A stretch of 64,000 nt of DNA from the NCBI GenBank assembly GCA_000727475.1, contig KL647288.1, forward strand, positions 8,950,393-9,014,392, in the 5' to 3' direction. Shown piece after piece: positions 25,501 to 38,837 of this stretch (position 1 is its first letter; each line of letters opens with the position of its first letter). Position numbers and translations under genes: made by a program. The DNA comes from Sarcocystis neurona. Lineage: Eukaryota > Apicomplexa > Conoidasida > Eucoccidiorida > Sarcocystidae. The notes beneath the pieces are model-generated. The model made no database searches. It saw only the letters and a program-made list of their open reading frames with translations, and was not told the DNA's origin.

Positions 25501-26219
25501 GGACGGGCACGTACTTCTTTATGCGACGTGGTGCGTGGGAAATCATATACCCAGATGCTCAAGCATCATAGAAGTTGTTGATGAAGCAGGGAAGGCACTG
25601 CACTGCTGGTGCCAGGTGCTACCCTGTGTGTGGTTGAATTGTCTGACTGGCAGTGGATCTCTTTTGGCGTGAGGAAAACGCACACCTGTACCCACTCTTT
25701 TCGAAATTTGGTAGACGTGGGCGTCTGCATGCGTATGTGTTAAGGAGGTGAAGGTACATCTCGGTTATCCCGTACCGAAGTCCCTGTGTACTGACTCGTC
25801 CTGCGTGTGGCAGCTCCTACTTCTGGGAGGAGGGAGGTGGTTTCTTTATTCGGTGACGGGTTGCGCACGTTCATCCTCGTTGCGCGTTTCTGAAAATTTA
25901 TACATACACATGAAACTATGTGTATAGTTTACTCTTGTGTACGCCTCTCCCCCGTAAAGGTGAATGAACATAGACTTTTTCCTATCAGTTGCTGAGGTTT
26001 CTGATATGTGTGTGTGTGTGTGTGTGATGGTTACGGCACGCAGCGTACAACTCCGCGATGTATTTGCGGGAGCTGTTGTTTGGCGGCTTAGTGGGGATTT
26101 ACTTTGCCTGGGTTTTTCTCGATGGGCACCGCCAGTATCGTCTCGACATGAAACTTTTCTATTTAGAAGCTCCGGAGCACAAAGTGAACTGGGTGAAGCC
26201 TAGGGGAGATCTTGTTTAA
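22573..26219 (+). CDS. Probable mitochondrial single-pass membrane protein (3 exons, 359 aa)
   Basis: Exons 22573-23165, 23520-23830 and 26044-26219, in phases 2 and 1, with donors GTGAGC and GTAAGC; the sum is 1080 nt with stop. The N-terminus MRPARLLCLPFAGRG and the next 100 residues are rich in Ser/Arg and poor in acids, like a mitochondrial presequence. A CAG-encoded Gln/Ala run (about residues 110-135) follows, then a compact region with GMPMLFVMRYDRPTWQPLW, FYHFLKKLGDDTPALQPYM and MFYKFAKPLKIYRKQIPMPY. Exon 3 encodes a membrane segment (ELLFGGLVGIYFAWVFL) and a short charged tail ending KPRGDLV. I do not recognise a named family. The architecture suits an accessory subunit of an inner-membrane respiratory or ATP synthase complex, but that is inference. 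Extra small exons in the 2.2-kb intron 2 are possible. Confidence 0.72.
23368..23449. repeat. 41-bp tandem duplication in intron 1
   Basis: Two consecutive 41-bp copies (23368-23408 and 23409-23449) differ at most at their last base. They lie in intron 1 of the membrane-protein gene, 70 bp upstream of the exon 2 acceptor. Such near-identity indicates a very recent duplication. Confidence 0.9.
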
Positions 26220-29085
26220 ACAAATGATTGAAGGGAGAGGAAGAAAAGGGAAAACCAGAGGAAGAAATAGAGCTGCGCACTCAATCGCAATTTAGAAGCC
26301 AACAAAACCCTAAGTTTCACACCTCAAGAGAAAGGGGAAAAGGAGAGGAAGAATGAGATGACGGACGACAAGAAGGGAACCAAGCAGAAATAAGCGGAAT
26401 GCTACAGATGAGAAAGCAAAGGGAACGGACGGCACAGGACGATACAGAAGTAGACAGAAGAAAGAGAAGAAACAGGCGAGAGGGAGGAAAGGGAGACGAG
26501 GAATCAAATGATAAATCAGAGGAGAGGAGAAATAATGAAGCAAGTCAAAGTTCAGAACGCAGGAGAAGGGGAACAATAAGACAGAACACAAGTGAGTACC
26601 TCTATGGTAGGGGGAGACGAAGTGTACCACAGGTCGTCTCTCAGAGACAAAAACTCTTCAGTTCAACGTGCAGACAAATCCATGAAAGCTATTGTTACTC
26701 AACACTTGCACAGAGCATTCGCGTCATTGTACGTATACATAATATATATATTATATATGTATATACACATACACGAAGTCATCCATTCCGGGGAGCGTCG
26801 TAGATTCGCTCTGCGGCGTATTAGCCGAAAGATTTTAACGTTGGTTTGTTTCCTCGTGTGAAATTTCAAACGGTGACACGGAGAAGAAACTGCCCGTTAC
26901 ACCGATTTTTGGTCGCAGATTGCACTTCCGCACGGTTGGTTGATGCCATTGTTCACGTAAATGAAATTGCAAGCCGAGAAGCAAGAGAGCAGCTCGAGGG
27001 AGCCTTGAAGAAGTACAGTCTACATTCTTCTGCACAGGCATTCATACAAATGTATACGTGTATATAAGTATATATCCAGGGTATCATCGGACCCCGGCGT
27101 ATGTGTGCGTACACTACAGATTTGATCATGGGTACTTTCATATACCCGTGTATGTGTCTACACTATATATATATATATCTCTATCGTAGAAGTATCCAAA
27201 TACATGTCTATGTTTGCGTACACTGCATATATAGACAAACATAGGCAGATAAGGAGGCTGTGGTGAAAAAGCGAAGAGGAGTGGGTAGCTGGCCTCTTCA
27301 TAAATACAAACAATAGCAGAAACTCTCAGTAAAGGAAGTCTGCAATGTTTTTTTGTCAACCTACTCCCGGGGCAGTTGTTAACAGTATACGTATACGTAC
27401 GTCCGTATAATATATATATATATATATACATACACGTACGTACATAAACTTATGTATATATATATATATATATGCGTACGTTCACGCAGCTGGATATTGT
27501 TGCGTGGGAGCTTCTCTGCACGCAGACATGATTATTTCGCCATGTGTGACGCACGTTGTGATTGCAGTATGGAAGCCCCGCGGGCATGTTACTCTCCAGA
27601 AGAAACAATTAATCTTTAACCTTTCCTTGCGTGAGAAACCACCAGGCTTGAGCTGCCACAACCTCTCTACATATCGTCATTTTTATCTACGTGCTATGGT
27701 CGGGGAACCTACCCACCTTCACGGCACACCGACTCTCAAGTGTAAGGTTGCTTAAGGTGATGTGCCTATTAGTCATAATGCGTATCCACAGATGTAAAAC
27801 GCGTATCTCTACATGGACGTTACTCTTGCCAACTCTGTGATACGAATACGTGTACGCGGGCTTACTTGCTAGCACGTTGTTCTCCCTGTTAACAATTGCG
27901 TACACCGTACCACCACCAACGTCTCCGTGCGGATTTGCGTGTAGGTCTGCCCTCTGAGCAGAGTCATTAGCAGCTAGGTACACTTTCAAAAGCAGCTACT
28001 GCTTTGTCACACCACCGACAAGCTTCATATATTTACGGCCGCCTTCCCCGGCTCATCTGCAAATCTTAGTACCTGCAGCCGCCTGCATACGCTAATCAGC
28101 ACACGTCCTTATACAGGGTTTCTCACCCTACGCCGACTCCAAACATATGTTCCTTTTTTCCTTTCCTACCGCAGACAACCAATTTCCTCTGCACGGCTCC
28201 CAGTATCACACCCCAGTGGGTGGGCGGACGTTCTATGCAAGCTATATACTACGCTGAAAGGATGCTGAGTATTTCTGGAGTACTCTCCCCCCCTACTGTA
28301 ACCTGTAGTGCTCTGAACAGATAATTTCACACAGCTGTACGTCCTCTGCTGTGACAGACTTCCATTCTCTCCACGTGATGCAGCGAAGTCATTCCTCGTC
28401 TGCAAACATGAAGCAGTTGCTTCTGCTTTTTTACAGAGTCACGCGGTTGCCTGACCCATTCCAGCGCGTAGCCACAAGAGGCTTTCATCGATAGCAGGCA
28501 GAAGGGAAATAGGGCAAATCGAATTCCCTTCGCAGAAATAAGAGGACAATCTATCGCGTAAGAAACCTGCCTTACAACAAATCATAACTATTTCGATTTG
28601 AAGGGTCAATCAAAACCCAACGTAGAAGAGATTGTTTCAAATGTGCGGCAAAATATGCCGGCATCCTGAAGCGTCGCAAATCTACCTGCCATCAGACCAC
28701 CCATGCAGCACAGTGACACTTCTTTACCTACGTGACAACGTAAATGCCTTCGCACGTGGACGGACGCAAGCTGACGTCACTGGGCAAGAGGTATATGTCT
28801 GCACTTATATATATTTGTACAGGTAAATACGGAGTGTACACGAGGGCCTTCGACGATCTTATCCCAACACGTACGCACTCGTGGAATTCATATAGCCTTC
28901 TAGGACGAGGTGGAAGGGGGCCCCATTTTCTTTAGTGGTTACCCCTTGTCCAGGAGAGTCCCTCTGCGTCACTGTACACATATATATGTATTTATACTTA
29001 TATACACACGTCTGCATATGAGTAACGCTACTGGTATTGTATATACATGAGTAAGTACATACGTACACACGTGTATATGTATATG

Positions 29086-29117
<32 letters not shown>

Positions 29118-31741
29118 CGGATACACACATATTCACACGTGTATATGCCTAAATTTATACAAACATATACATATTCACACATACACGTACATGTATATGT
29201 ATACATGTATATACATATACACACGTATATTCACATAACCTCGAAAGAAGAGTTACCTGGGCTCCTTTAACAGCGCACCATTAGATGCGTTTTCTTTCAC
29301 TGCTTCTTTTGTACCCGAGTGTAAGTAAGTGGTTGAGAGCCGCTGATACGACAGCCCTCCGCTTTCATTTAAACGGAGGAGGAAAGCGACAGCGGGGGGC
29401 TAGAAGCAGTAGGCAAGGTGGAAGCAGAAACAGAAGCAAGAATGAGGACAAGTGTTGTTGGTGTGCCCTTTATTGGCTTCCATCGTCTCGCCTTCACGAT
29501 AGTGAGTGCCTGCTTCTCTCAGTTTCGACTACGGGCGCTGCAACCTGAAGTATGCGAGACGTCGTGTGCCTCTCCGATGACTTGTGACGAGAATGCAGCA
29601 GCGTTTTCGGGGAACCTTCTGAGAGATCTCCTCGTGCACACGCATGCGTCTGTCTCCTGCGTTACCCAGTAGAAGCGATTCTGTGCCACATACGCATTTG
29701 CGCCACTAATCGACACGTGCTTGTACACCTCTCGTTTGTGTTGTGCAGTTGCAAGAGTTGTGTAAGCACTGAGTCAGCTGGGGTAGGTCTGCGGCGGTTG
29801 CGTGTGTGTAACTCCCCACATACCCTACTCCGTAGGATGTGTGTTTCATCTCCCGGAGGAATACGCTTGTAACAAAATCACCATCGCCCCCCAACAAAAG
29901 TGTTTCAGAATTTAGTGGCATCTCCTGGACCCAGTAACTGCAATTATCGTTACGCGCTGTGAGGTGCATTATGGTGTCTGCCCGAACAGCGTCTTACTGT
30001 GCAACTCTCTCGGCTTCTGGGTACGTCTTTGTTAGCTACACTGAACGTCATTCTGCGGTCCTGGGGGTGGGTTGTAGGGAGAATTCCATATTTGCCACGC
30101 CGTGCACTTGTGTAGAAGACCTTAGACTGGCATATGTTAGACCTGTCACCCGTACGGCCCTATGCGTTTTCCTCAAAAAGCCAAGTATATCTTCGAACAT
30201 GTCCACACACATGGGAAGATACAAGAAGGCGGATTGACTGTGTACGTACTGGTGTCAGTCGACGGACGTGTGTTGTGGGAAACTTTGCGTCCCCTGTAGA
30301 CCCCGGTCTGCCACAGTTTAAGTAACCCTCCTACAAGTTCTTCCTTACCATGGAAGCTTACAGCAAGATAGCGTCTTCGTACGATCACACGTATGGATGT
30401 ATGCACATGCAGAGAACACTGATTAGAAATAAATACCTTGAGAGTCTCTCTACACTTGCGTAGGCGTAACGAAGAGCTGATTTCACAGGTGGAAATGCTG
30501 TAGCATTTGCAGGACACTACTTGCCGTAATACAGCTTCCTCTGCTCAAAAATGGTGCCTTCATTGACGGGACAACTGGATCTTCATTTAATTAAGGAAGT
30601 ACGGCGTACGTGGTTCTATTCTGTCTTGAATACTTGTTGCTCTACGGGAACGCTACACCTACGCTCTGAATGTTGAGTGGTAGCATATGTGTAGATACAT
30701 AAATATGGAGGGTAGGTAGGATGAGAATGTGACGTGACGGTCCCACACACATTTTCCGCATGCAGTCGGAGCCATTTCGCGGCACAATAGAGTCAGTATA
30801 TATCGGGCCAACGAAGTTTTTCGAGGCTAGCAGGGAGCGCAGGCGGTAGCCGAAGCGGGTTTCCTTGTCACTGATAAACTGCAGAGTGAGAAATGGTTTT
30901 CTAGGTTCCCGAAGATATACGCGTGTATCCTCATGTGCTGGGCAGTAGGAGAACAGTCATTTGCGTGTATGATTATTCGCAGTCCCTTAGATGGGTCGTT
31001 GATAGTTTAGAGAGTTATCATTACTAAATGGAGCAGATCATAGGGGAGATGGGTAAATTTTTTGCCGGAGGTGCAGTGGTGGGGTGCCCCCGTTGAAGGA
31101 GGAGGGGTAATGACGTACATGCATATGTCATAGACATGTACATTTATGTATAGAGGCGCTATCAGGGTAGAGTAATTTACACTGTGATATCTGACGTCTG
31201 AACGCAGTTCGCGAGAAGGCAAGGGTCCGGTTTTTCTCCATTTGGTGGTTGCCGGGTTTTTAATCAGTGGTTCGGAGCTTTTTATCTGACACCACCACGA
31301 CCAGATTCGACAACTTCAGGGGAGGCTTTTCTCCTTATTGTCTGGAGTACTCTTTCTTCCTCATACCAAATTATGTCACCGCTACTACTTCAGATAACAT
31401 CTACATCAAATTTGCATCATGGGTGAACAGCGAGCAACTCCCTCTAGTAATACGACTAGTGTACACCCCATCTGTAACGCCTTAGTTACGGAGAGGACTT
31501 CTCAGTGTGAAGCCACATCGTCGATACAAGTTGGCAGAGCTCTTTTGTCCGAGCTTGCGTGATTCGTAGGGCACCCAAAAGGTGTTATTACCATGTGATT
31601 CTATCTCCCCTCCTTCGATGAACGCATGGCCGTGTCATACTCGTGCACACTCTAGTTGTCAACTGTTAGTGCCGTGAAGGAGGAAGCAGACAATTTTGTC
31701 CCTTTTATCCTCCCATCTCAATCTCATTGTGCTATGGAGCC
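26220..31741. other. 5.5-kb intergenic stretch with TA arrays and a purine tract
   Basis: No gene recognised on either strand. About 26235-26590 is a strongly purine-rich plus strand (GA-type). TA arrays occur at about 27160-27178, 27408-27428, 27454-27472 and 28980-29120. Open frames at 29285-29672 have mixed composition but no partner exons or motifs that I can place. Confidence 0.45.
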
Positions 31742-34700
31742 ATGGCGGATGTTTCAACCTCTACGTCCTCTGCGTCTGGACAGAGGGGGGTGGTGCAGCT
31801 CACACCGGTAGAAGCGTTTCGCGCTTGTATTTTACTCGACGAAGCTCTTAAGCAACTGCAATTTGTCAGTAGACTTTCACCTGGGATTCAGTCTTTGAAG
31901 CTCGACGAACTTTCTCTGTCGAAGGGAGATGAAATTGTTCGCATTATTAAAGAGCAGAAGCAACTTGAACAAGAGTAAGTGGATGACTTGTGACACAAAA
32001 AAGGAAACTGGTAGCAGCAGAGAAAGGCAAAGAGAGGAAAACGGGATTCGGCTGCAAACTCTGGAACAACCTGCAGAAGACGAAAGGAATAAAAATGAGT
32101 AGCCGCCACGAGAGAAGGAGCTGAAAAACAAGGCAACAAACTGAATAGAGCAGAACTTAGTCACGTATTCGCCGAAGTAGCGCTCACGCGGTGGCGAACG
32201 TTTTCTCAAAAATGTGACCACATGCAGGGGGAAAAATTCCTCCAGATTCCCTCTGGCGTACGCCTGTCTCTGGTGGGTGAACAAGTGCTGCTGCGTCCGT
32301 TGGGGGGCAGTATAGTCAAGTACAGAGTAAAAGGACTAACCGGGTGACCTTGGATACATGCCAAGTGAATTCGACAGTAACCTAATGTTAGCTGACTGAA
32401 TGGCACTACGACCCAATTTGATACGGCGAGAAAATTCTCTTGATCTTCAGTCTAGACATTGTAAGCCCGACGCCGAAAAACAGCCTCATATGCAGTCACG
32501 TTCTCGACAGTTCAGTCGTACAGAAGCAGTGAATGCACGTGCGCACGTGTGTGGCGAAGGAGGCACATAACGACTGCACTTAACGGAAAGGAAGTCTCCA
32601 AAATTAATCTCGAACATATTTTGTCGATCCACGCATACACGATCAGAGTGGAACAGGGTGCACCATGTTAAGGATCCGCCCGACTATCACCGGCTTTGTC
32701 GAACAGCTAGTCGGATCGGCGTCATTGAGGCCAAACTATGGGTTTTTCACAATATAAGGGATGGGAAACTGTATTGTTTCTCTGGAATTTTTTGTCGCTT
32801 AGCACATTTTTGGAAGTCTTCGGTGCCTGAGTCAGTGACTGTCTCTTTGGTGTTTCGAGAGCTGCATTGTGCACCACTAAACATTGTCCTCGGCTGTCAG
32901 TAAGGGATTGGCACCACAATAAACGTAGGGGGGAAATTAAGAGAGAATTAGCACGAACAAGGTGCCCAGAGTTGAAAGAAGAGAAATTTGTGAATAGCAG
33001 CTTTGAGTGTCTGTGGAGAGCGGAGATTCGATATACACGTACGAAATACCCGTGCCGGAATGCAAAATGTATACAAGATTTGCGTCTGGTGTGTAGTTCG
33101 CCGTAGCTTAACGGGACCCGCGGAAGTGAACTGACTTGTCTCAGATCAATCGAAATGCGACGCAGTAGAAGGCGTGTCTCCGCCTTACGGAATACACTGC
33201 TCCACTGGACTCCGCTACACAGATACAGATACATAAATACACATGCGCGTGCACGTCCGTGTATCTGTAAGTGGTTCACCCTTCTATGTAGATCGCTTTC
33301 GTCTGATGATTCCGTAGGCTCCCATAACGGCGTAGCATCTGCTTTCGCCTGTTTCCCGTAGTTTGGCTCTTGCGCTGCTTCACATTTTCCACTACATTGT
33401 AGTTGTTAAACAGGCACAGTAGGTTGACTGTCGTTACATTTCCTCTAGATACAAAGAGCTTGCCGAGGAAAAGCAGCATTTACAAGGACTGGAAAACATC
33501 GATAAACTCAGAGCACTTGAAACCAAGCTACAAGACATCTCTCACAGGCTCCGAGAAGCCAATAAAGATCTCTGTAGGAACCTCAAACAGAACCCAAATC
33601 TGCAGGTAACTCTGACACAACTTGGGCGCCTCAGCGCAGTCTACATTTCAACATATATATATACATATATATATATATATGTGTATGTATGCATGCTTAC
33701 GCCTTGATTAAGAAGGCATGCGTACAGCGACCTAGATATACACACATGTGTACATATGCAACAGATGCGCATCTGGCTGAACGTAGTTGGCCACCTGCGA
33801 GGTTGAATCGCGTCACACAGAAAATGAGCGTCCAGCACTGCCGCAGTGGGTGCAAGAAAGTACTGCAGTCGAGCACGTAACACGTACGCTTTGCGCGGCC
33901 ATACAAGACTTTTCCGTGCACATGTTCTCTAGTGGAGATACCTTTATTAGATAGCGCACACAAACATATTGAATGCCTTTTCGTTGGAAAAACTCTGCGT
34001 GCAGCTAGAGCTGCAGCACATGAAGGCTCCCGTTGGGCGAACGCTGCGTCCGTTACTATACAGACTGGTCCTCGTGCGCTGTACAATTGAGACACGGTAG
34101 TACACCTGAGGCTATACAGCATTCTATACAGAGGCGACGGGGAAGAGTACAATAACAACACACTGCCTGACGTGTACACAAGCTTTGCTGTACAAGTAGC
34201 GTCGGAGACGAACAGCGGCCATGCTCCTTATTTTAGACAGAGCTTAGATTGAATAGAGTGCACGGAGACACGAAAAACAAGACAATCGTACTCGTGTCTT
34301 GCGGGTGGACGGTTAAGTGCAGTGATTTAAAAGCAGAGGAAAACATTCACGCAAGCGTGTGACTAAATGCATGGGAACGATTTACCATATGTAGGCACTC
34401 ACCGGCACATATATATATATACATATGTGTATGTACATCCACTTGTACAGCTGTTGAAACTCCCTGCAGGCGCCTGAGGGTCCGTATTTATATGTGTTTT
34501 GCGGGTATACCAGAATGTGCCTGGCTCCTTCACAAAACGCTGTAACAGTGCAACCTCGGAATAAGGTTCGCAGCTTGTGCGAGTGGCCTCCACAGAGAAA
34601 TATTCAAAGTCTGCGCAGATTTAATCGAGCGACACCACTGCAATCTGCGTCCCCACAACTTCTGAATCCCTGTGTAGCAGAGCCACTTTTTTAGCTCCTA

Positions 34701-37700
34701 ACACTTATAGATAACCATTTCATGCAGTTTCTACCTGTGCCCGCTCTGCGTCTTCCTGCGGAAGTATAAACCTGTGTATGAAGATATATGTACAGGTGTC
34801 GTAAACGCGAAGAAACTGGCGCGGTCAAAGTGCTGTATACTACCTTCGATGCGCCCGACAGACACCTCGTCTCTCCACTACATACAGGGATGCATATAGC
34901 GAAGAAATGTGCCAGCAAGTCGGAGAACAGTATACGTTATCTCGAGAAACATATAAGGAAGTACTATACACAGTACATAACATATAGTAGGCCGCTCTAT
35001 GGAGCTATCCAGGGAAAAGAGCAGGTAGTTGCACCACTCTGTGCAGAGTGAAACGGTGTCGGGTTCATCTTGCATTCCGAAAAACCTGACAGCGACAGTC
35101 TCAAGGCGCTGGCTGTCCAACATCACTCTTCCGTCCCTTCTAATATACGTGCTACCTTTTGCCTACGTCATGGCTAATGAATGAAATTAGGAGTGACAGG
35201 AAGGATACTAAACCAATTCAACAGACGTGGACACCTGTGCACTGCTGCCCTTAGGAAAACGTCGTAAAACTACAGTTGGAGAGACAAAAAATCCAAGAAT
35301 GGTATACAGACGTGCGGGACGAGCTGAAGGAACATTGTACATTTAAAACCCTATTGGACCGCGTGGCAGCAGAGAAGCATCATCAGGAAAAACTTACGGA
35401 GGTCTGTCTGGATCACGCAGCACTACGTGTGTCCTGGCTAATCAGTCGTGGCAGTCGTCCTTCTACATCATTCACCAGCAACGACCCCAGCACGCAGCAA
35501 AAAAGTGCTGCGGATGAATCATAAACGGACAACGTTGTTTCAGTCTCCAGAGAAACCGGGGTTTTAGATTTTACAGAGACAAGTGTTGTGTGCATGATGA
35601 GCGGTTCAAATTTCCACCTATAAACACAGGGCGTATGTCGCGCAACAGCGTGAGCGTGTAGATTAAGCAAAAGTGTATATCCCGTTAAAGTGTGTTTGAC
35701 ATGCGCCACTGTTGAGAGCCAGTTGAAGTGCGGCATATTTTCTGCTGCTGAGCTGGAAGAGCAGAGAAAACGGGCGCTACTTTCACCAGCAAATTCACCA
35801 GTATATACCCTCGTAACCACGCATGATTCCATTGAGCAACCAGACAAGTTCCCATCGTGCCACTCCTCTACTCTGGTGATACACCCGCAGATAAAGAAAC
35901 GTACACGGGAGTCTACTCAGGCAGTGCGCCTGCTGGAAGCAGAACTGAAGAAGGAAACCGCTGAATACGAACGAGAAGTGAAGCAGGCAAATGCGGAAAT
36001 ATCTACTTTGAAAGAAGAGCTCCAGCAAAATCGACTTAGGTCGGCGTTGAAGCTGTCATTTGAAGAAAAGCAGCTGGCAGCTCGCGAAGAAGCTCAGCTG
36101 CGTGCTTTCAAGCAGGAAGAATTTGAGTTGCAGCAGGAACTTGAAAAACTTCAAGCAGATGCGGACCTAGAAGACTTCACCCACTCCCACGTCACCAAAT
36201 TCTCCAGGCACTACATTCAGAAGGTTAGGAGAGGGGCTTGCATGGTGTTAGAATGCCCACTATTGTGTACTACGGAAAGATGCAGTTGCACGAATAGTTC
36301 TTTTGCTGCGTGGAACGTTATGAACTCGTTGCCCTCTACGCCACTGCGCTGCTGCAGGAAAGTGGACGACTGCTTGGGACAGGGGGGACCATCACTAGCT
36401 GTGAAGCTACACACACACTAACATGCATGTTCAGGCTGCCTAAAGTTGACGGTTTATGCTACGAGTCTGTTTGTCGATGTGTCTATCTACCCACCTACAT
36501 ATATAGACGCAGGTGCGACAATACAGTGAGCCGTTTTTACTTGTACGTACGCGTGTATGCTCGTCTGCCAGTATGTCTGCGTTTGTGGACGTTCACTTTC
36601 AGCGGAAACGAAGCGTTGCACGCATATTGTATACGACCTGTGTATTCGTCTATCTACACATGTCTGTCAATCTCTTCTGCCTAAGCGTGCTCAACCCTCT
36701 CTATGGACGCGGACACAAAGATATATTCGTATCCTATTCTGCTGGAGAAAAAGGTGTCCCTGGCCCTGTCTTCAGCACATGTCATCTGATGCTGCATCAT
36801 ACGTTGGGCAGTCGCAACCGTGGCACACCTGTTTCTGTTATAGAGGTGGGGAGCTCTTGTTTGCAGTACCACGTGCAGGTAATTGGTTCGTCCCTTAGGT
36901 CTTTGACTAAGCAGGAGAAACTACATTGATATGGAGAATCAAGGGGACAGCGCTTAAAGCACAGGCAACAACTGTGTCATTTAGCGCTGTCTGGATGTGT
37001 TGACGCATAAAGAGACCTTTGTGTGAATAAGCGTGACACTAGTCGAGTACAAATCCGCATTAATCCAGACGGAGGGGGCAGTAAGCGTACTTTTTCTCAC
37101 TGTGTACGTTTAAGGGTACGTGCATAACGTTCTCTTCTGCACTACATGAGTAGTACACGTGTTTGATTTTGTCCACTTGTTCTACGTCGCAGCTACACGA
37201 CGATCGTCAAGCTTGGCAGGAACGAGCTGCAGAAGAAACGACGCAGAAGCAAGAAGAGCTTTCTGCTTTGCTAAGACAGAGGGATTCTATCAATCGTGCG
37301 CTTGACAATGCTCAGCTGCGCTTGGTATGTTTACACGCACCACAACCGTAGCAGTAATTTGGTTGATGCAGATAATATCGTATCACTTAAAGACGCAACT
37401 CGGAAAGCTGAGCAGACACATACCATCCGGACAAGCCAAGGGGAACACGTGATTTCCTGGTACATGAGAAGATGTTGTGAAAGTTGAATGAAACCACCGA
37501 GGACGTACAGGCGGCAAATATACATGCAGTACATATTTGGAAACTCTAAGGCGAAGTAGCGGTTATACAAACTTGAGAGGATACGTATTTCTTACGCATA
37601 CGTACGCATGCATATTTATATGAATATGTATGTATACGTATTTCTCCGCCCTACATAAAGAAAACAAATGCTAGTCGTACATTCAACACAATCCTGATGC

Positions 37701-38837
37701 GTTTGTGATCGTTCCGCACGTAACGCTCTGTTGGTTTACGCACGCAGACGTAATATTTGTGTATGGTCGCTCTCTCTGCACCAGGTCGCCTGTCATGAAC
37801 GCACACGCTGATTCGCTGTGTAGATCTTCTCTCTATCTATGTGTATCTCTCTCGAGTTACAAAGGTGTGTTTTTTCTTCATAGAATGCGTGCCAGTGTTT
37901 CGCTACGTACTGTGCTTTCTCCAACTTTATATAGGTCACACGCGTAGGTTCTCACAGGGGCACACACTTTTTTCTGTGGCGCACCCGTTAGCACCCCCGC
38001 TCAGTCACAACGCATTACAGGGTGATAACGGCCTACACATACACATGTAAAAGGGGAGAATTGTCATGTTCACAGGTGACGCTGCCGACGTTGGCGTTTT
38101 CCTTGTACAAGGGCGCTACAAGTTTAGATCTGTGTGTGCCCCGCTGATTCCAAGAACCTCTTACATACATATATATATATATATATATGGTGGAACCCTT
38201 TCTTGCAATCACGGTAAGATGCACATATATACACATAGACATACATATACATATATATATATATATATGTGCATACATATGTATCGTGAAAATCCTCCTT
38301 GCAACAACGACAGTATGCATGTATTTGAACCACTGTGGGATCACTTTTCACCTGAAACACATATACATGCAGATTTTAGAAACACGTATATATTTATGTC
38401 TCTTCCCACTGAAATATACTTCGACCCATTCAGGTATCTATATATTTTACAGTTGCAAGCTCAACGTAGTTCAATATCTTGCATCTGGTGCTTGCCCGCT
38501 GGCAGCGTGTCGCATGGCCTCGCACAAAACACACAACACGCACTCAAACGAAACATACAGTCGTGCACGGGAGACTTTCCTCCTTATGAACACTGTATTC
38601 CGTCAGGACGAAGACCAAGCGCGGAGAGAGCGTGCCGAGAAAGAGGCAATGCAGAAAGCTGCAATTTTAGCAGCTAAGGCCGAGCAGGCGCAGCGGCAGC
38701 AAGAAGCTGCGGCCATTATAAGACAAGTTGCTCGGTTGTACCTGAAGAAAGTCCAAGCAGCTGTCGACGCAGAAACAGCGGCTAAGGGGAAACGAAAGAA
38801 AAAGCAGGGAGCTTCTACACAGCAAAAAAGTAAATAA
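31742..38837 (+). CDS. Coiled-coil IQ-motif protein, dynein regulatory complex subunit 9 (DRC9/IQCG)-like, 410 aa
   Basis: Six exons: 31742-31974, 33449-33605, 35255-35401, 35891-36223, 37193-37324, 38607-38837. All junctions are GT..AG, with phases 2,0,0,0,0; total 1233 nt. The start MADVSTS has a good context (GCCATGG). Nearly the whole protein is predicted coiled coil. Order of features: N-terminal helix LTPVEAFRACILLDEALKQL, then NKDLCRNLKQNPNLQ, the segment VVKLQLERQKIQEWYTDVRD followed by FKTLLDRVAAEK, long Glu/Lys/Gln coils, an IQ-like stretch AAAIIRQVARLYLKK, and a Lys-rich tail. Human IQCG/DRC9 (443 aa) shares this order, including an (I/L)Q-x-(D/E)R segment before a TFxxLL-type motif and a basic tail after the IQ site. 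DRC9 is a nexin-dynein linker subunit of motile axonemes; coccidia have flagella only in microgametes, so male-gamete expression is expected. The assignment rests on motif order recalled from the family, not on a search. Confidence 0.75.
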
